Shown one piece after another: positions 46,315 to 55,776 of a stretch of 64,000 nt of DNA. Source of the stretch: Mucilaginibacter rubeus (GTDB taxonomy: Bacteria; Bacteroidota; Bacteroidia; Sphingobacteriales; Sphingobacteriaceae); NCBI RefSeq assembly GCF_014643835.1, contig NZ_BMKD01000004.1:588560-652559 (forward strand), in the 5' to 3' direction. Position numbers and translations under genes: made by a program. The first letter of the stretch is position 1; the number at the start of each line of letters is the position of its first letter. Under the pieces are notes generated by a model. It did not search any database. It was given only the letters and a program-made list of their open reading frames with translations, and had not been told where the DNA came from.

Positions 46315-48441
46315 TTAGAAGAATTTAGCCCTGTTATCTTTTACAATTGCATTATCTTTTAATGCATCCAGCACCTGGCCTTGTGAACGTTGTAAAAGCG
46401 CCTGGTTAATTTGTTCTTTTTGTTTAATAGCGTTGGTTAGTGCCGGCGGGTTAGTGAAACCATTAACCACATATACATAAACACCTTGTGCACCATCAAC
46501 AGGTTTTGAAATTTTGTTGATTGCCGAACCAAAGATTGAACCGATAACTTTATACTCTGCCGATTGACCTGGGATAATAGGATTGGCAAATACAATGTTT
46601 TCAACCGGAACTACCTTGCTGCCTACTTTTTGGGCAACCTGGTCAATTGAAGTACCACCGCTAAGGGCTGCATCAAACTTCTCTTTCAATTGTTTAGCTT
46701 TAACCTCATTACGTACCATTGGCTCAATTTGCTTTTTAACAGCCTCAAGAGATAAGGTACCTTTAGGTTTAATTTCGGTAAGGCGGCTTACTATATACTG
46801 GTCGCCTACGGTAAATACTTTATCGGTAATATCGCCTTTTTCGGCTTTGTAAGCCCATCTAACCACGTCACGCGCATTATCCAGGCCAGGAAGACCAGAA
46901 GCTATCGCAGTAACATCTTCGGCTGTACGGGGTTTCAAACCTTCTTTTTTTGCTTCTGCCTCAAAATTATCAGGTGTTAATGAGGCTAAGAATGCCTGGG
47001 CTTTGCTGTAAGCTACAGTTTGGGTTTTGCTGCTTGCAGTTAACGGCTTATCAACAACACCAACTTTAACCAGTTTAACAGAACCTTTCTGATCTTCAAC
47101 CTGAATAACGTGGTAGCCAAATTGTGATTTCACAACAAGGATATCGCCTTTATTTGCTTTATAAGCAGCATTGTAATATTCAGGAACTAAATTGCCCTGA
47201 CCGCCCATTGAGCCATTGGCGTCAAATGAAGGAATTTCACCGCCTTTTACCGCGCTGCCTTTATCGGCGGAGAAAGCTGTTGCAAGTTCGGCAAATGATT
47301 TACCGCCCTGAATTAATTTTTTAACTGAATCGGCTTTAGCTTTAGCTTTTTCTTCACCACCTGCCGACGCAAGGTCGATCAGGATATGCCTGGTTTTAAC
47401 CGAATCGAAAGTGGTTTTGGTATCAACCAGCTTAGCCACTTTATAGCTGCCATTTTCAAGGTAAGGGCCATAAACAAACCCTTTAGCTGCGCTAAACATG
47501 GTAGTATCCAGTTTAGGGTCAAGGCTGCCTTTACGCTGATAAGCCAAAGGCGCTTTGGTTTCGGCATTGATCTGCACAAAAAGCGAATCGTTAGGAGTAG
47601 TTTTGAATTCATTCGCTAATTTCTCGGCCTGTTGTTTAACTGCCGCTGAATCTTCTTTTGAAGGAGCCGCGTTAAAACTAACGTATTCAAAATTCCTTAA
47701 CTCCTGCGGAGTTTTAAATGAAGCTTTGTGTGCATCATAATATGCGCTGTAATCAGCATCGGTTAAAGTAACTTTAGCGTCAGGGATTGAAGCATAATCA
47801 AGCGATACATATTTAAAGTTAGCCAGCTTATTTTTTGCTTCGTAATCATCTGTAGCCTCAAGCGAGTTTACATACAGGCCATTGGTAACCAAAGTCATGT
47901 ATTTGGTAGCTTTTTTAGCTTCTATCAGGTCGATCACAAAATCGCTCCAGGCTTTTTTCTGAGCAGGGTCGGCTTTGCCTGATTGCAGGTAGGCTTTGAA
48001 CTGATCATACCTGCTGCGATCAAACTGACCGGTTTGCTGATCGGCAAACTGACGGGCTATCTGCGGGTCGGGATTGTTATCGCCGATCATTACGTTCATT
48101 TCATCATCACCAACAGTAAGGCCAAGTTTTTCAATCTCTTTACCTATCAGCAACTGGCTTAAATACTGGTTCCAGGTAGTTTCCTGCAGATAACTTGCTA
48201 TTTGCGGAGAGATACTTTGTCCCTGTTGTTTAAACTGTGCAGAGTTTTGCTCCAGCTTTTCGTTGAATTTGTCATAGGGCACTTTTTCGCCGTTTACAAC
48301 GGCAAGCTCGTTACTATCGTCCCTGAAAAAGGAACCGCCCGATCTTACAACTTCGCTCACAATAAATGCAAGCAGCGCGAAACCAATAAAGAATGCGAGA
48401 ATCTTCCCCATCCTTTCGCGCAAAAAACCCATTATACCCAT
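46315..48441 (-). CDS. ppiD: Membrane-anchored peptidyl-prolyl isomerase/chaperone PpiD
   Basis: This 708-residue periplasmic foldase is anchored by one N-terminal membrane helix (about residues 13-31). A SurA-type chaperone region follows, then one parvulin domain (about 348-450: KTRHILIDLASAGGEEKAKA, GGKSFAELATAFSADKGSAV, SQFGYHVIQVED) and a C-terminal helical part. It assists outer-membrane protein folding at the Sec exit. It has its own terminator; lptC is about 95 nt upstream on the same strand. Confidence 0.92.
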   Translation of the reverse strand: MGIMGFLRERMGKILAFFIGFALLAFIVSEVVRSGGSFFRDDSNELAVVNGEKVPYDKFNEKLEQNSAQFKQQGQSISPQIASYLQETTWNQYLSQLLIGKEIEKLGLTVGDDEMNVMIGDNNPDPQIARQFADQQTGQFDRSRYDQFKAYLQSGKADPAQKKAWSDFVIDLIEAKKATKYMTLVTNGLYVNSLEATDDYEAKNKLANFKYVSLDYASIPDAKVTLTDADYSAYYDAHKASFKTPQELRNFEYVSFNAAPSKEDSAAVKQQAEKLANEFKTTPNDSLFVQINAETKAPLAYQRKGSLDPKLDTTMFSAAKGFVYGPYLENGSYKVAKLVDTKTTFDSVKTRHILIDLASAGGEEKAKAKADSVKKLIQGGKSFAELATAFSADKGSAVKGGEIPSFDANGSMGGQGNLVPEYYNAAYKANKGDILVVKSQFGYHVIQVEDQKGSVKLVKVGVVDKPLTASSKTQTVAYSKAQAFLASLTPDNFEAEAKKEGLKPRTAEDVTAIASGLPGLDNARDVVRWAYKAEKGDITDKVFTVGDQYIVSRLTEIKPKGTLSLEAVKKQIEPMVRNEVKAKQLKEKFDAALSGGTSIDQVAQKVGSKVVPVENIVFANPIIPGQSAEYKVIGSIFGSAINKISKPVDGAQGVYVYVVNGFTNPPALTNAIKQKEQINQALLQRSQGQVLDALKDNAIVKDNRAKFF

Positions 48442-48535
48442 ATTACATTTATAATTATTCTATTCTTTTTAAGAGGGCGCAAGATACAATTTTTAACAAA
48501 ATTCTATAACACAAAATTTTCGTTAAAAAAAGTCA

Positions 48536-49114
48536 TTATTGTGTCGCTTTTTCATCAACATGAAACAGCCCGGTGCTGCTTTTAAAAGTAGGGTTTAAAA
48601 GCTTATCATCACTTTCAAAGGTATTGCCATTCATGACATTACCGCCGCTAAGTGTGGCCTGAACAGGTTTATTGGAGTAAACCCGCTTGGTTACCTGGTC
48701 CCAAAATAATTCGTTTGATTTAAAGGTTTCGCCTTTGGCGTTGGTTGCAACTACGTTGCCATGAAATTCGATCAATTTTTCCTGCTCACGCTGGATACCC
48801 GTGTCGGCAATGATATCACCGGCAAACTGGCCAGTTCCCCGATCATAGTAGTCGATCTTTACGCCTTTAGGCATAATTTTATAAGGCTTCTTGATCTGGT
48901 ATTCGATCATCAGCGGGGCAGTAAGATGGATCTCCACTTTGGCCGAATCGCTCATGATCAGATCAAGCCCCGTAGTACGCTGCGCTACGGTATCAACTTC
49001 GTTTGCCGAAATTTCCCTAACTTTTTTCAGGTCATTTTCGCACGAAGACAGGAAAGCCGCCATTGGCAACAGTAACAGGCATAAAGCCGGTATGTTAACT
49101 GCAGGGCGGCTCAT
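48536..49114 (-). CDS. lptC: LPS export protein LptC (lipoprotein form)
   Basis: This 192-residue protein has a lipobox FLSSC (lipidation at Cys25) and the LptC beta-jellyroll (LTAPLMIEYQIKKPYKI, GIQREQEKLIEFHGNVVATN, SNELFWDQVTKRVYSN). In this phylum LptC is lipid-anchored instead of carrying a membrane helix. It receives lipopolysaccharide from LptBFG and passes it to LptA. It starts 9 nt after the outer-membrane barrel gene and belongs to a run with coaX and purQ. Confidence 0.9.
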   Translation of the reverse strand: MSRPAVNIPALCLLLLPMAAFLSSCENDLKKVREISANEVDTVAQRTTGLDLIMSDSAKVEIHLTAPLMIEYQIKKPYKIMPKGVKIDYYDRGTGQFAGDIIADTGIQREQEKLIEFHGNVVATNAKGETFKSNELFWDQVTKRVYSNKPVQATLSGGNVMNGNTFESDDKLLNPTFKSSTGLFHVDEKATQ

Positions 49115-49123
49115 AATAGCGAA

Positions 49124-50446
49124 TTAGTCGAATTTATACTTAGTAAACCACTTATCGTTAAGAGTAAAGCCAAGGTGAATATTAACGTAGTTTTCTTTAA
49201 CCAAACCGTTAACCAACGAACCGCGCTGACCTATTTCTGCCGCGATATTAATTTTATAGTAACTGCCGTTATTTGAGCGCAAAGGCAAGCCAACACCTAC
49301 AGTACCGGCATAACGTTTAATAGTAGTACCGTTAATGTGCATGTAAGTTTGATCGTATATAGCTCCTATGCGGTAATCAACAGTGGCAAGGTAGTTTCTG
49401 ATGGTTGATATGTTTGGGGTATATGAACCACCGATATTGAAAGTTTTACTATCCTGTAAACCCTGGTTTACGCCGGCAATTGACAAGTCGGACCATTTGC
49501 CCATGGAGTAATCGGCACCAACCAAAAATTTACCATCACTTTGGAAAGAGATGCCGAATCTGTTGATCTGCGGTAATTTTAATTTTGATTTAGGCCCGGT
49601 TGTGCTAACCACGCTATCGGCAGCGATGTCCTGGTTTCCGTTTGCATCGTTAAAGTACTGGCTAACAATAAAGCTGCTTTGCGTGTGCAGTTTTGTACCT
49701 GCAGATGCCGAATAGCCAAATACAAGATGCTTGGTTTCAGAAAAATCAAATGAATACTGCAAGCCGTAATCATAGTTGATACCACCAATGGCATTGCTCG
49801 ATTCAATTTTTGAGTTGATGGCACCTGCCAGGCCAGGGATTTCGGTAGTAGCGATATCTTTAATATTACCAAATATGTACGATACGTTTGCACCTAATAA
49901 CAAATGCTTACCGATGCCAAAACCATATCCCAAATATGCTTTTGATAAACTACCATCGCCGCTATAACTGTAATTTGTTACGTTGGTATCGGCAGGTGAA
50001 CCCGAGGTTCCTAATTTATTCACCGTTTTTTTAAAATTATAGCCGCGCTCACTGTATGGCAATAAACCAAAACTCAATGCCGAACGTTTTGAAGTAGGGA
50101 TGGCGAAAGCGATGTGGTTAAGCCTGAAATTGCTGTTTTTTTGGCTTGCCGAACCGGTTTGCGACAGATTTAAAAAATTTGCATATAAGCCAACATCAAT
50201 GGTTGTAAGATTAATAGCACCGTATGAAGCCGGATTTATCACGTTGATATTGTTAAAAAGGCTTATCCTGTTGGTGGCTACAGCTATACCGCCCATACCT
50301 ATATTTTGTCCCATTAGCTGAGGATCAATATCACCGATACCGTAACGTGAATATGGAGAGCTTGAGGTTGCCGTTGATTGCGCGTGTGCTGAAAAAGCGG
50401 CAACAGCCAATAAAAGTGTTATAAAAAACCGGGTATATTTAATCAT
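49124..50446 (-). CDS. Outer-membrane beta-barrel protein, FadL/OmpP1-like
   Basis: This 440-residue exported protein (signal peptide ending SAHA) has many alternating strands and the opening SSSPYSRYGIGDIDPQLMGQ seen in a Bacteroidota barrel family often found between coaX and lptC. It may be a hydrophobic-compound channel like FadL, but the substrate is unknown. Its start overlaps the coaX stop by 8 nt, so translation is coupled. Confidence 0.75.
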   Translation of the reverse strand: MIKYTRFFITLLLAVAAFSAHAQSTATSSSPYSRYGIGDIDPQLMGQNIGMGGIAVATNRISLFNNINVINPASYGAINLTTIDVGLYANFLNLSQTGSASQKNSNFRLNHIAFAIPTSKRSALSFGLLPYSERGYNFKKTVNKLGTSGSPADTNVTNYSYSGDGSLSKAYLGYGFGIGKHLLLGANVSYIFGNIKDIATTEIPGLAGAINSKIESSNAIGGINYDYGLQYSFDFSETKHLVFGYSASAGTKLHTQSSFIVSQYFNDANGNQDIAADSVVSTTGPKSKLKLPQINRFGISFQSDGKFLVGADYSMGKWSDLSIAGVNQGLQDSKTFNIGGSYTPNISTIRNYLATVDYRIGAIYDQTYMHINGTTIKRYAGTVGVGLPLRSNNGSYYKINIAAEIGQRGSLVNGLVKENYVNIHLGFTLNDKWFTKYKFD

Positions 50447-51182
50447 TATGCTTTTGTATAGCTGCGTTTAATCCTTTTAAAACCAAATATGGTTCAATTT
50501 TTATGTAGCGGGCAAAGATGCTATTTTTCAATAGAGTATCAAAAAAAATGCTGTCGCCCCCGCTTAGTATAATGTTCAGTTGTTCGCCCATGGTTCTATA
50601 GCTTTCAATAAAACCGGTAAGCTCATATTTTATTCCGTTTTGTACTCCCGAACGGATGGCCGTGGTTGTATTGTTTCCGTATGGCGTATCAAAACCGGCA
50701 TCGGGTTCAATAAGCGGCAAACCTGCCGTATAATTGTTCAAAGCCTTATAACGCATATTTAAGCCCGGCGATATGCTGCCGCCAAAATAATTTCCCGCGG
50801 TGTCAACACCATCATAAGTAATGGCTGTACCCCCGGTTATTACCAGGCTATTTTGCCCCGGGAATATATGATATGCACCTATAACAGCTGCCAGCCTGTC
50901 GGGCCCAAGGGTTTCAGGGGTTAAATAATGGTTATTTATTCCGCTTGTCATTAACGTATTAAAATGTGTCAGCGGAATTTTTTGCCCCAGTCCGGCCTGC
51001 CATGCTTCTGTATTTTTTTTTACCGACGAGATGATTGCCTTAACAGGATGGTATTTGTTAAGCAAAGCATCCAGTACCGGCACATCAATGGTTTCATATT
51101 GGCTAACCTCAAGTATTTCATCCAGTTTAAAAACCGCGATTTTGATGAGTGTATTACCAATATCGATAACCAGGCTGGTCAT
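50439..51182 (-). CDS. coaX: Type III pantothenate kinase (altered catalytic motif)
   Basis: CoaX phosphorylates pantothenate, the first step of coenzyme A synthesis. Present are the first phosphate motif DIGNT (Asp7), GPDRLAA (93-99), TYD (Asp124) and the GGSISPGLNMRYKAL segment. The usual DAGT motif, which carries the catalytic aspartate, reads TGGT here (Thr116 in VITGGTAITYD). At 247 residues it is normal in length and otherwise well kept. The gene may be active with another residue, weak, or partly redundant. It overlaps the neighbours on both sides (8 nt and 1 nt). Confidence 0.88.
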   Translation of the reverse strand: MTSLVIDIGNTLIKIAVFKLDEILEVSQYETIDVPVLDALLNKYHPVKAIISSVKKNTEAWQAGLGQKIPLTHFNTLMTSGINNHYLTPETLGPDRLAAVIGAYHIFPGQNSLVITGGTAITYDGVDTAGNYFGGSISPGLNMRYKALNNYTAGLPLIEPDAGFDTPYGNNTTTAIRSGVQNGIKYELTGFIESYRTMGEQLNIILSGGDSIFFDTLLKNSIFARYIKIEPYLVLKGLNAAIQKHND

Positions 51183-51874
51183 CAGGCCCTAACTATTGAT
51201 AATATTGATTCAAAAATAGCTAAACCATCTTCATTGGCTAATAAGCCGTCGGCAGCACGTTCCGGGTGCGGCATTAAGCCAAATACATTCCTGCTCAGGT
51301 TTGTAACACCTGCAATGTTTTCCAATGATCCGTTAGGATTTGCATCAGCAGTGATATTGCCGGCCTCATCGCAGTACCTGAACATTACCTGGTCGTTATC
51401 GTTAAGGGCTTTGATCACATCGGCATCTGCAAAATAGTTGCCTTCACCATGTGCTATCGGGATCCTTAAGGGTTGCTGCGGATCAAGCTGAGCGGTAAGT
51501 AATGATTGAGTTGTTTGCGGTTTTAAGTAAATGTTGCGGCAAATAAATTTGCGATTGGTGTTGTGCAATAGCGCGCCTGGCAACAAACCGGCCTCGGTCA
51601 ATATCTGGAAGCCATTGCAAATACCCATTACATAGCCACCTTTGGCAGCAAACTGGATAACCTCCTGCATAATTGGCGAAAAACGGGAAATAGCGCCCGA
51701 ACGCAGGTAATCGCCAAATGAAAAACCACCGGGTAAAACAACAAAGTCAACACCCTGCAGGTCATGATCTTTATGCCATAACCTTACCACTTGCTGACCC
51801 GTCACTTTCTCTAATACATATATGATATCCTCATCACAATTAGAACCGGGAAATATAACTACTCCAAACTTCAT
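51182..51874 (-). CDS. purQ: Phosphoribosylformylglycinamidine synthase subunit PurQ
   Basis: PurQ is the glutaminase subunit that feeds ammonia to PurL in purine synthesis. Catalytic Cys86 lies in GICNGFQ, and the His/Glu of the triad lie in LMPHPERA. FPGSNCDED and PGGFSFGDYLR are typical. The 230-residue length fits the separate small subunit. Its stop overlaps the coaX start by one base; no purL or purS is in the window. Confidence 0.95.
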   Translation of the reverse strand: MKFGVVIFPGSNCDEDIIYVLEKVTGQQVVRLWHKDHDLQGVDFVVLPGGFSFGDYLRSGAISRFSPIMQEVIQFAAKGGYVMGICNGFQILTEAGLLPGALLHNTNRKFICRNIYLKPQTTQSLLTAQLDPQQPLRIPIAHGEGNYFADADVIKALNDNDQVMFRYCDEAGNITADANPNGSLENIAGVTNLSRNVFGLMPHPERAADGLLANEDGLAIFESILSIVRA

Positions 51875-51974
51875 CAGAATTATTTTTTAAATTGAGGTTG
51901 AACCTAAATAGCTTATTATATAGTTTCAGGCTACAAAACTAACATAACCGCCGAAATAAGGACGAATGTAAAAG

Positions 51975-52961
51975 TTAAAATTTGTTAAACTGAAAGTAAA
52001 TGATGCTGATAAACAACAACAAATACAGTATTTCATAAAACCAGCGCTTGGTTGCATACAAAAAATAATAGGCAAAAAACACCGTTACCGGCACTGCACA
52101 AAGCAAAAAATGGCTCAGCCGAAATTCCGAATTGAGATAAAATGAAAGTGATGTGATCAGAAAAATAAAAAACAAAAGCTGGAATGTTTTACGGATCTGC
52201 ACGTAGCTTTTAAAGAAATTTTGCTGCAGCTTAAAAAAACATAGCACTAATATTACAATTACCGGCACCAGCAGCAGGTAGTTATAGGAGTTAATGCTGA
52301 TATGATCGGGAAATTTTTTGCCTAAGGGCGACCAGATATGGCTAAACCGGGGCAGCATATCATTCATAAAATAAATAACCGCAAGGAAAAAGAACACGGT
52401 TACATACCCTAATATCGAAATAACCCATTCGCGCCAGTTAAACGGCCTGAATATCATAAGCGCTATCCATATAACCAGGAACAAATAAATAAACGGAAAA
52501 TAAACAAGCGATCCCACCGCCACGATCAACCCCAAATCATAAGTTGTTGACTTAACATCCTCCCCCTTATACAGGTTGAATAATTTAAACAACATCCAGA
52601 TGAGTAAGAAATTACATAAAAGCGGGGCACTTAAAGTTAAAAAGGGTGTAAACAAGCCCGAAAGCGTGATATACATCAGTGCCGGCAAAAAGGTTGGCTT
52701 GCCTAATAAATTATGATGATTAATTAACGAATTAAGCAATAAAGCCTGGATAAATACAAGCCCGCCGGCCAGTATCACATTAAGCAGCGGCGAAAACGCG
52801 TATTCATATTTTACGGGTACCAGCAGCCGTGCAAAGGGTTCTACAAAAATAAACTCAACTTTTTCGGGAACCTGCACCATGAAACCTATCCGGAGCACGA
52901 ACAGCAAAATAGCCAGCCATATAATATTAAGGGGATTATAGTTCCTGAAAAGATTGATCAT
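51975..52961 (-). CDS. DUF6427 multi-pass membrane protein
   Basis: This 328-residue protein has about eight to ten hydrophobic helices (ILLFVLRIGFMVQV, FLPALMYITLSGLFTPFL, PFIYLFLVIWIALMIFRPF). The conserved RPFNWREWVISILGY motif is typical of the DUF6427 family in Bacteroidota. No function is known. It is between purQ and the glycosyltransferase on the minus strand, with 60-100 nt gaps on each side. Confidence 0.8.
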   Translation of the reverse strand: MINLFRNYNPLNIIWLAILLFVLRIGFMVQVPEKVEFIFVEPFARLLVPVKYEYAFSPLLNVILAGGLVFIQALLLNSLINHHNLLGKPTFLPALMYITLSGLFTPFLTLSAPLLCNFLLIWMLFKLFNLYKGEDVKSTTYDLGLIVAVGSLVYFPFIYLFLVIWIALMIFRPFNWREWVISILGYVTVFFFLAVIYFMNDMLPRFSHIWSPLGKKFPDHISINSYNYLLLVPVIVILVLCFFKLQQNFFKSYVQIRKTFQLLFFIFLITSLSFYLNSEFRLSHFLLCAVPVTVFFAYYFLYATKRWFYEILYLLLFISIIYFQFNKF

Positions 52962-53023
52962 ATGCGCGGCCGTGTTTGCGGTTGCAAAATTAGCAGAAAA
53001 ACCGCTTAAGTTGCAATGCTTTA

Positions 53024-54013
53024 CTACCTTGTATACTGCTTTACCAGTTTATCAACAATAGCGGCGGTTTCATCCGGAAAATCAACTACGATCTTTTTAC
53101 TGTCGTTGATCCAGTGGTTTAAATGGCCGTTAAACTTATCATTTATTTCGCTCACCACCGGAACCCCCAACCTGGAGGCCGAAAGCGCGTTACACTGTTG
53201 TTCGTATTGCCCTTTCATGGGTATCATCATTACCTTTTTCTGTAAAAACAGGGCCTCGGCGGGGCCTTCAAAACCGCCACCGGTAAGCAAACCGGTACAG
53301 CTTGCCAGGCTTTTGTTAAAAGCTTCATTATTTACGGGGAAGATCTCCACGTTTCCCGATTTGTAGGCCTGCTTTTGCCGTTTTGAAAACACCTGCCATT
53401 TAACCTCTCTTTCGGCACTTAAATATTTCAGCAGTGTTTTGTCATCATAGGCCGGCAGGTAAACTGTATAATGGCCCAGGTTAGAGGTTTCCATCTGCCT
53501 GATCTCACTACGGATTACCGGCGTATTGATAAAAGTGTCATAACGCTCAAAATGGAAGCCTACATGATAGGTAGTAGGCGAATAGTTTTTTAAAAGCCAT
53601 TGCGCAAAGGGGTCTTTTTTTTCGGGACGTGGTGTTTTGGGCGATACAAACGAACACTGGTGACTTAAGGATACCGACGGTACACCCCGTAATTTACAAG
53701 CCCAGGCACTTACAGGTTCAAAATCATTGATGATGAGGTCATATTGTTTCAGGGGAAGGCTCCGCAGATCGCGCTGAAACTGGCGCAGGTTCATGATTTT
53801 CCAGGTGGCCCAGTTATCCACGCCGCCATTGGTACCAAATACAAAGCTTACACCATGAAAGCGATATTTCAGGGGTTGTGATAATGATACTTCGGCTTCG
53901 GTGCCGCTTACCAGCAAATCAACCTCGCCGTATTGTTGCAGCAGGGGCACAATTTCCCTTGCCCGGCTTATATGCCCATTACCTGTTCCCTGTATACCAA
54001 ACAGTATCTTCAT
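53024..54013 (-). CDS. Glycosyltransferase, MJ1255/MurG-like (GT-B fold)
   Basis: This 329-residue cytosolic protein starts KILFGIQGTGNGHISRA, a nucleotide-sugar transferase N-terminus, and ends with a GT-B C-lobe (LASCTGLLTGGGFEGPAEAL, IPMKGQYEQQCNALSASRLG). It resembles the archaeal MJ1255 family and MurG. It is next to an LpxH-like phosphatase, and such pairs are frequent in Bacteroidota; both probably act on an envelope glycolipid. The sugar donor and acceptor are unknown. Confidence 0.8.
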   Translation of the reverse strand: MKILFGIQGTGNGHISRAREIVPLLQQYGEVDLLVSGTEAEVSLSQPLKYRFHGVSFVFGTNGGVDNWATWKIMNLRQFQRDLRSLPLKQYDLIINDFEPVSAWACKLRGVPSVSLSHQCSFVSPKTPRPEKKDPFAQWLLKNYSPTTYHVGFHFERYDTFINTPVIRSEIRQMETSNLGHYTVYLPAYDDKTLLKYLSAEREVKWQVFSKRQKQAYKSGNVEIFPVNNEAFNKSLASCTGLLTGGGFEGPAEALFLQKKVMMIPMKGQYEQQCNALSASRLGVPVVSEINDKFNGHLNHWINDSKKIVVDFPDETAAIVDKLVKQYTR

Positions 54014-54135
54014 TAAAATAAATTCTTTTCAAAAGGATGATGATTATACCGCGCAGGTACAGCGGACACGCTGATTTGTCTGCACCAATATTCAGGGGCT
54101 TAATTTAGTAAAGAAAAATGTTTTCGGTAAGTAAT

Positions 54136-54990
54136 TTAATCGTGTTCGTGTTTAAAGCGCTCCAACAAGTTTTTAACATCGAGCATAGCGTTCAGATCTT
54201 CCGAATCGGTTTTATCATCTTCATCAGCATCTGTATTGAAATCATCCGGCTTGTATTTAAACACCTCCCATTTGCCGTTGTGATATTCAAGAGCGCTTAA
54301 ACTTTCTACCCAATCGCCCGAGTTAAGGTAAAGCACCGAGCCTGTATTTTGAGTAGATGTAATTTCCCTGATTTCGGCATGGTGAATGTGACCGCAGATC
54401 ACGTAGCCGTATTGTTTATCGACAGCCAGGTCGGCCGCGGTTTGCTCAAATTGGTTAATGAATTTTACCGCTTCTTTAAAACTGGCTTTCACCTTTTGCG
54501 AAAAGCTCATTTTTTGCCTGCCAATAGCGGTAAGGAACCAGTTTACAAAACTGTTGATCAAAATCAATGTGTCATAACCAACAGCCCCAAGTTTAGCCAG
54601 CCATTTGGAGTGCTGCATGGTAACGTCAAACACATCGCCGTGAAAGATCCATGCTTTTTTACCGTCGATATTCAGCACCAGCTTATCCAGCAGCTGAAAA
54701 GTGCCCATATTAAAATCGGTAAACTTGCGCAGCATTTCGTCATGGTTGCCGGTTAAATAATAAACCGGGATGCCATCGGTAACAAACTTCAGGATGCGGC
54801 GCACTACTTTCATGTGTGCCTCGGGCCAGTATGATTTACTAAATTGCCAAATATCAATAATATCGCCGTTAAGGATAAGGATTTTGGGCTTGATGCTTTT
54901 TAAATATTTAAGCAACTCTTTTGCGTGACAGCCGTAAGTACCAAGGTGCACATCAGATATTACTACAATATCAACTTCGCGTTTTGCCAT
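54136..54990 (-). CDS. UDP-2,3-diacylglucosamine diphosphatase-like metallophosphoesterase (LpxH-like)
   Basis: This 284-residue protein carries the calcineurin-type metal motifs in order: SDVHLG, NGDIIDIW, GNHDE, FHGDVFD and GHIHHAEI. These match LpxH-type enzymes that cleave UDP-2,3-diacylglucosamine to lipid X. A C-terminal acidic tail (about 35 residues with DADEDDKTDSED) is an addition. It neighbours the MJ1255-type glycosyltransferase. It may be the organism's LpxH or a related phosphatase for another lipid. Confidence 0.85.
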   Translation of the reverse strand: MAKREVDIVVISDVHLGTYGCHAKELLKYLKSIKPKILILNGDIIDIWQFSKSYWPEAHMKVVRRILKFVTDGIPVYYLTGNHDEMLRKFTDFNMGTFQLLDKLVLNIDGKKAWIFHGDVFDVTMQHSKWLAKLGAVGYDTLILINSFVNWFLTAIGRQKMSFSQKVKASFKEAVKFINQFEQTAADLAVDKQYGYVICGHIHHAEIREITSTQNTGSVLYLNSGDWVESLSALEYHNGKWEVFKYKPDDFNTDADEDDKTDSEDLNAMLDVKNLLERFKHEHD

Positions 54991-55061
54991 TAAATTAAGG
55001 GGCTATTTTACAGGCCGGCAAGATATGCCGGAAAACAACATTGTTATTAATAAAGCAACGA

Positions 55062-55172
55062 TTACTCGTCGTCCTCATCTTCGTTAACAGTCAATTCATA
55101 TGGACTTGCATAAAAGCAGCCGACCAGGATCAGCAACCCTATAACTACCAAATAAGCATACTCAAAATTCAT
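55062..55172 (-). CDS. Candidate 36-aa membrane protein with acidic tail
   Basis: A short frame starts at ATG 55172 and encodes one hydrophobic helix (YLVVIGLLILVGCFY) followed by a tail ending NEDEDDE. It lies in the 250-nt gap between the LpxH-like and DinB genes, on the same strand. The order Met, helix, then acidic cytosolic or periplasmic tail is typical of real small membrane proteins, and no other explanation is evident, but no family was recognised. Confidence 0.4.
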   Translation of the reverse strand: MNFEYAYLVVIGLLILVGCFYASPYELTVNEDEDDE

Positions 55173-55242
55173 CACAAAGATTTTTACAAATGTCTGAAAT
55201 TTAACATTATCCTACTGTTAAGACTACATTAAATATAAAAGG

Positions 55243-55776
55243 TTACTTTGCTGTACTAAATTTATTTTTGATCCTGTTAAGTTGTTTCAAGTGGTGCTGT
55301 AAATGAATGCGGATAAATTTAAACCATTGCCTGGCATTAAGCATTCCCATACGCGGGTGCTTGTATCTGTTAGCCGGCGATGATTCGGCAATGAGTGGCA
55401 TAGTAGTTTCAATCCGTTTGCGGCATTTGATGATCAGGTTTTTGGCATCTTCCTTACTGATCTTATTGGCAGCCATTTTATCGCTTACCGCATTGGGGAC
55501 TGTTGTTTTAACCGGCGGAAATTTACCTAACAACAGCAAGATCCGGCCTTCCCAATTAATGCCTTTTTTAGTTGGCTCGCAATTGCCGTGCGTACAACGT
55601 TCAAGCGCGATTGATGAACCCAGTGTAGCCTGCATAATATGACTGTAAACCTCGGCAAACGACCAGCCGCCATCCTCCGGAGTAACATCAAACAACACAT
55701 CGGGGATAACATCCAGTTGTTTGCGGTATTCATCAAGGGCTGCATCAATAGCTTTACGTTCTTTGGCGATACTCAT
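55243..55776 (-). CDS. DinB-family protein
   Basis: This 177-residue four-helix protein belongs to the DinB/YfiT superfamily: the metal-binding histidines are suggested by EVYSHIMQA, and the C-terminal FIRIHLQHHLKQLNRIKNKF. Members are often thiol-dependent transferases or hydrolases; the role here is unknown. Its start overlaps the HAD phosphatase stop by 4 nt, so they are coupled. Confidence 0.82.
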   Translation of the reverse strand: MSIAKERKAIDAALDEYRKQLDVIPDVLFDVTPEDGGWSFAEVYSHIMQATLGSSIALERCTHGNCEPTKKGINWEGRILLLLGKFPPVKTTVPNAVSDKMAANKISKEDAKNLIIKCRKRIETTMPLIAESSPANRYKHPRMGMLNARQWFKFIRIHLQHHLKQLNRIKNKFSTAK

